Assembly: GCF_004216855.1 (NCBI RefSeq)
Contig: NZ_SGXT01000013.1
Coordinates: forward strand, 310,001-374,000
Direction: 5' to 3'
DNA length: 64,000 nt
Origin: Microcella alkaliphila
GTDB taxonomy: Bacteria; Actinomycetota; Actinomycetes; Actinomycetales; Microbacteriaceae
Part shown: positions 61,490 to 64,000 of the stretch, piece after piece
Layout of the letters: every line of letters starts with the position of its first letter
How positions within the stretch are numbered: position 1 is the first letter of the stretch
Notes under the pieces: generated by a model
What the model was told of the DNA's origin: nothing
What the model saw: the letters and a program-made list of their open reading frames with translations, nothing else
Databases searched by the model: none
Program-made: the position numbers and the translations under genes

Positions 61490-61882
61490 ATGGACAAGAA
61501 GAGTTGGATAGCGGCGGGGGCGGCCTCTGCCCTCGGCCTCGGCGCACTCGCGTCGGGCGCACTCACGGTCGCGAACGCCATGCCCCTCTACGACGCCTCG
61601 ACGGCGACGGACGTCCCCCCGATCACCACGGTCGCCTCTGACGCCAAGGCTTTCACCGGAACAGGCGACGTGCGCTTTTGGGTTCAGCAGTCCACGATGA
61701 CTCCGACACCGACCGCCGTCACGCCAAGCCCGCTCACCCCGTCGCCGGCGTCCTCCACCGCTCCCGCTCCTGCACCCACCGTGCAGCAGGCGCCCGCTCC
61801 GGCTCCGCAGCCGGTCGCGCCCGCGCCCACGGGCAGTGTCGACAGCCTGGACAGTCCGGACAGTCCTGACAGCCCGGACTGA
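61490..61882 (+). CDS. Small secreted Pro/Ala-rich protein with DSP repeats
   Basis: The 130-residue protein has a signal peptide (MDKKSWIAAGAASALGLGAL; likely cut after ANA at 30). Residues about 65-118 are a Pro/Ala/Thr-rich linker, and the end is SLDSPDSPDSPD made of 9-nt repeats (gacagtcc-like). There is no cysteine and no domain. ATG 61490 follows the family-like charged start; ATG 61466 is possible. It converges with the response regulator gene, 6 bp apart, and could be linked to that system. Function unknown. Confidence 0.6.
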   Translation: MDKKSWIAAGAASALGLGALASGALTVANAMPLYDASTATDVPPITTVASDAKAFTGTGDVRFWVQQSTMTPTPTAVTPSPLTPSPASSTAPAPAPTVQQAPAPAPQPVAPAPTGSVDSLDSPDSPDSPD

Positions 61883-61888
61883 TCGGTG

Positions 61889-62551
61889 CTAAACCAGGCG
61901 ATAGCCCATTCCACGGACGGTTTCGATGCGATCGGCTCCGATCTTGCCGCGTAGGTACCGCACGTACACGTCGACCACGTTCGACCCGGGGTCGAAGTCG
62001 AAGCCCCACACCCGACTGAGCAACTGCTCGCGCGAGAGCACCTGTTCGGGGTGCCGAAGGAATTGCTCGGCGAGGCCGAATTCTCGCGCGGAGAGATCCA
62101 TGCTCACCTCGCCGACCGTGATGCGGCGGGTGCGCAGATCGAGGCTGAGGTCGCCGTGCTGCAGGACCTGCTCCACTGTGACCTGCTGGCCCGATTCGCG
62201 CAGGCGCAGGCGAACCCGAGCGACCAACTCGTCGAACTTGAAGGGTTTCGGCAGGTAGTCGTTGGCTCCGCCGTCGAGTCCCGCAACGGTGTCTTCGACA
62301 CTCGACCGCGCCGTCAGCATGATGATGGGCACGCTCGATCCGCTGGCCCGCACCCGCGTCAACACCTCGAACCCGTCGATTCCTGGTAGCCCCACGTCGA
62401 GCAACACCAGATCAAACGACCCCGTCATCAGGTAGTCGACCGCGTCCAGACCCGATGTGACGACGGTCGGCGTGTAGCCGGCGGCCGCGAGTCCCTTTTC
62501 GACGAAGGTCGATATACGCTCTTCATCTTCCACGATCAGGATGCTCGTCAT
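61889..62551 (-). CDS. OmpR-family response regulator
   Basis: The 220-residue regulator has a receiver domain with acidic pair Glu8/Asp9, phosphoacceptor Asp52 (LLDVGLPG), Thr80 and Lys102 (PKPFKF), then a winged-helix DNA-binding domain (about 130-220, LSAREFGLAEQFLRHPEQVL ... VDVYVRYLRGKIG ... TVRGMGYRL). It overlaps the sensor kinase stop as ATGA and so is translated with it. Its target genes are not certain; the adjacent secreted protein and repeat are candidates. Confidence 0.95.
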   Translation of the reverse strand: MTSILIVEDEERISTFVEKGLAAAGYTPTVVTSGLDAVDYLMTGSFDLVLLDVGLPGIDGFEVLTRVRASGSSVPIIMLTARSSVEDTVAGLDGGANDYLPKPFKFDELVARVRLRLRESGQQVTVEQVLQHGDLSLDLRTRRITVGEVSMDLSAREFGLAEQFLRHPEQVLSREQLLSRVWGFDFDPGSNVVDVYVRYLRGKIGADRIETVRGMGYRLV

Positions 62552-64000
62552 GGGTGTCCCTTCTCGGTCGTCACATCGGGATGCTCGCCGTCCTCGTCGA
62601 GGGAGCCCGCGGCGGGCGGCGGGGCAGCGGGGGACGACGGAAGAGGAACGACGATGCCGAAGCGTGAGCCACTCGTGGAGGTGTCGAGGTTGACGTAGCC
62701 GCCGTGACCGCGGGCTATCGCCGCCACGATCGGCAGCCCCAGCCCCGAACCCGCGATTCCCCGGCCGGTGTCGGCCCTGCCGAACCGCTCGAAGATGCGC
62801 TTCTGGGCGTCTTCCGGAATGCCCGGCCCCTCATCGGCGACCCACATCTCAACGGCGTTGTCGTACAGGCTCGAGCCGATGCGAATGGCGGTGCCTTCCG
62901 GCGAGTATTTCGCGGCGTTGTCCGCCAGCTGGAGCCACGCCTGGGTGATCCGAGACGGTGCGAGCGGCGCAACGGCTTTGGCGACGCCGTCGAGTCGCCA
63001 CTCGTGGCCGGCAATCGCGCGGGCCTTGGCGAATACCTGTTGGGTCAGGTCGGAGACGTCTGTCGGTTCGGTGAGCATGGTTGCCATCGAGGCCTGGGCG
63101 AGTACGTCGATGTCGCTGACGAGCTCGCTCATACGGTCGAGCTCGTCGATCGCGAGCGCGCGCGCCGCGTCGACCTCGTCCGGGGAGCGCGAGTCGAGGA
63201 GTTCCAGATGGCCGCGCACGATCGTGATCGGTGTCTTCAGTTCGTGGCGCACATCGTCTAGTAGCTGTCGCTGGGCGGTGGCGGACTCGTCGAGTCGTTC
63301 GAACATCCCGTTGATCGTCTCGGTGAGGCGAGAGACGTCGTCGCGGCCTGTCACGGGGATGCGCTCGCTGAGGTCTGTGCCCGTGATGCGTGACGCCGCT
63401 GCCGTCACGTCACGGATGGGCCGGAGCAGGCGTCCGGCGACGAACCACCCCGCGACGCCGATAGCGATCAGCGTGATGCCGGCAATGATTGCGTACGTCG
63501 TGAAGGCGCTGTCGATGTCATCGAGCTCACCCTGGATTTGATAGCCGGTGACGTACACCCCGATGGCCTCGTCGTCGGCGATGGTGACGGGTGCGGCGAT
63601 GTAGCGAATGGCGCCGTCCTCGGTGAACGCCGTGCCAATGCTGACGACGCCACCCCGCGCCTCCGACCAGACCCGCTCCATGAAGGCGTCATCGTCGAAC
63701 ATCTGGAAGTCGACGTCGACAGGAGGGATGTACACGGGGTCCCCGTCGATGATCGCCACACTGCTTTCGCTGCGACCCGGAATGATCCCCTGCATGATGC
63801 GGACCATCGCGTCCTCGACGCTTGTCGGGGCCGACACCGGATCGGGCGACACCGGTGCGTCGGAATCGTCGCTCTCGGCCGCTTCGCGCGGAAGCCCCGT
63901 TGCGATGGCCCGCGCTGACTCGACCGAGGTGAAGAGTTCTTCGTCGATCACGTCGAGCACGCGTTCACGCTGCAATAGGTAGGCACTCGCGCCCGCCACG
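62548..64000 (-). CDS. Sensor histidine kinase, N-terminus outside window
   Basis: About 483 residues are present. An extracytoplasmic sensor domain (to about residue 165) is followed by a membrane helix (TYAIIAGITLIAIGVAGWFV), HAMP linker, H-box RHELKTPITIVRGH (phospho-His), N-box QLADNAAKYSP, G1 DEGPGIP and G2 GSGLGLPIV. The first membrane segment seems to end at the window edge (AGASAYLLQRER), so the gene continues beyond. Its cytoplasmic tail is Pro/Ala-rich. It overlaps the response regulator start and precedes it in the operon. Confidence 0.93.
   Translation of the reverse strand, partial: VAGASAYLLQRERVLDVIDEELFTSVESARAIATGLPREAAESDDSDAPVSPDPVSAPTSVEDAMVRIMQGIIPGRSESSVAIIDGDPVYIPPVDVDFQMFDDDAFMERVWSEARGGVVSIGTAFTEDGAIRYIAAPVTIADDEAIGVYVTGYQIQGELDDIDSAFTTYAIIAGITLIAIGVAGWFVAGRLLRPIRDVTAAASRITGTDLSERIPVTGRDDVSRLTETINGMFERLDESATAQRQLLDDVRHELKTPITIVRGHLELLDSRSPDEVDAARALAIDELDRMSELVSDIDVLAQASMATMLTEPTDVSDLTQQVFAKARAIAGHEWRLDGVAKAVAPLAPSRITQAWLQLADNAAKYSPEGTAIRIGSSLYDNAVEMWVADEGPGIPEDAQKRIFERFGRADTGRGIAGSGLGLPIVAAIARGHGGYVNLDTSTSGSRFGIVVPLPSSPAAPPPAAGSLDEDGEHPDVTTEKGHP

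Noticed and set aside
61840-61882. CRISPR-like short tandem repeats
   Set aside because: They are 9-nt codon repeats inside a gene with no spacers; they only encode the DSP tail.

Overview
The window is a high-GC actinobacterial chromosome segment, most likely from a Microbacteriaceae member (inference). The reasons are high GC with many GTG starts, the gene order rne, rplU, rpmA, obg, proB, proA, nadD, rsfS, and actinobacterial marker families: a UPF0182 membrane protein, a Lon-like PDZ protease, a zincin-type DUF2342 protein and DUF3039. No insertion sequence, prophage, CRISPR array or rRNA is visible. Two tRNAs are present: initiator Met and Ala-GGC. Genes are packed tightly with many ATGA/GTGA start-stop overlaps. 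At least a dozen genes carry a TANNNT-like -10 hexamer 6-7 nt before the start codon, which suggests widespread leaderless transcription.

Layout. (1) 1-3554: a catabolic cluster with the end of a succinate-semialdehyde-type dehydrogenase, an APC amine/amino acid permease, a small HTH protein and a gamma-glutamyl-GABA hydrolase-type amidotransferase. Together they fit putrescine/GABA use, and a 40-bp near-palindrome precedes the permease. (2) 3507-14313: a degenerate phosphotransferase (pseudokinase), NudC with its zinc cysteines lost, a short UvrD2-type helicase, an orphan E1/cyclodehydratase-like protein, a zincin-like protein, a PDZ-Lon protease and a large UPF0182 protein. (3) 14374-14490: initiator tRNA and terminator. 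(4) 14496-20721, minus strand: an unusual six-gene cluster with a CDP-alcohol phosphatidyltransferase, a YbhN-type flippase-like protein, a Tat-exported NMT1/THI5-like binding protein, an ABC ATPase, a permease carrying two fused permease domains, and a glycosyltransferase broken by a frameshift. (5) 20897-24544: ribokinase, a nitrilase/omega-amidase convergent with a glutamine/kynurenine-type transaminase, and a TetR regulator. (6) 24773-28746: a lipoprotein and a secreted PKD-like protein of visibly lower GC, an HtrA protease and a GT2 glycosyltransferase. (7) 28768-36098: a teichoic-acid-like wall polymer locus with a tandem double TagF-like polymerase, a single TagF-like transferase, a TagGH exporter, an EcsC-like protein and a sugar/choline-type nucleotidyltransferase. 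(8) 36307-41070: an ABC-2 exporter with a basic N-terminal tail, DUF3039, an orphan DUF559-type nuclease bordered by TGTGGTTG repeats, and a VKOR-family protein. (9) 41413-54345: RNase E/G, a COG0701/TIGR03943 permease pair, a membrane-anchored Ig-like/propeller-like protein, L21/L27, Obg, proline genes, NadD, a disordered membrane protein and RsfS. (10) 54305-64000: tRNA-Ala, a PLP decarboxylase next to pdxH, a luciferase-like monooxygenase, a UbiA prenyltransferase, a rhodanese lipoprotein behind a CsoR/CstR-like operator, a second intact phosphotransferase, a small secreted protein with a DSP repeat tail, and a two-component system whose sensor runs off the window.

The best candidates for something undescribed are the fused-permease/lipid-enzyme cluster (14496-20721), the orphan E1-like protein beside the helicase (7318-8127), the pseudokinase (3507-4550), and the small secreted protein and hairpin abutting the two-component system (61426-62551).
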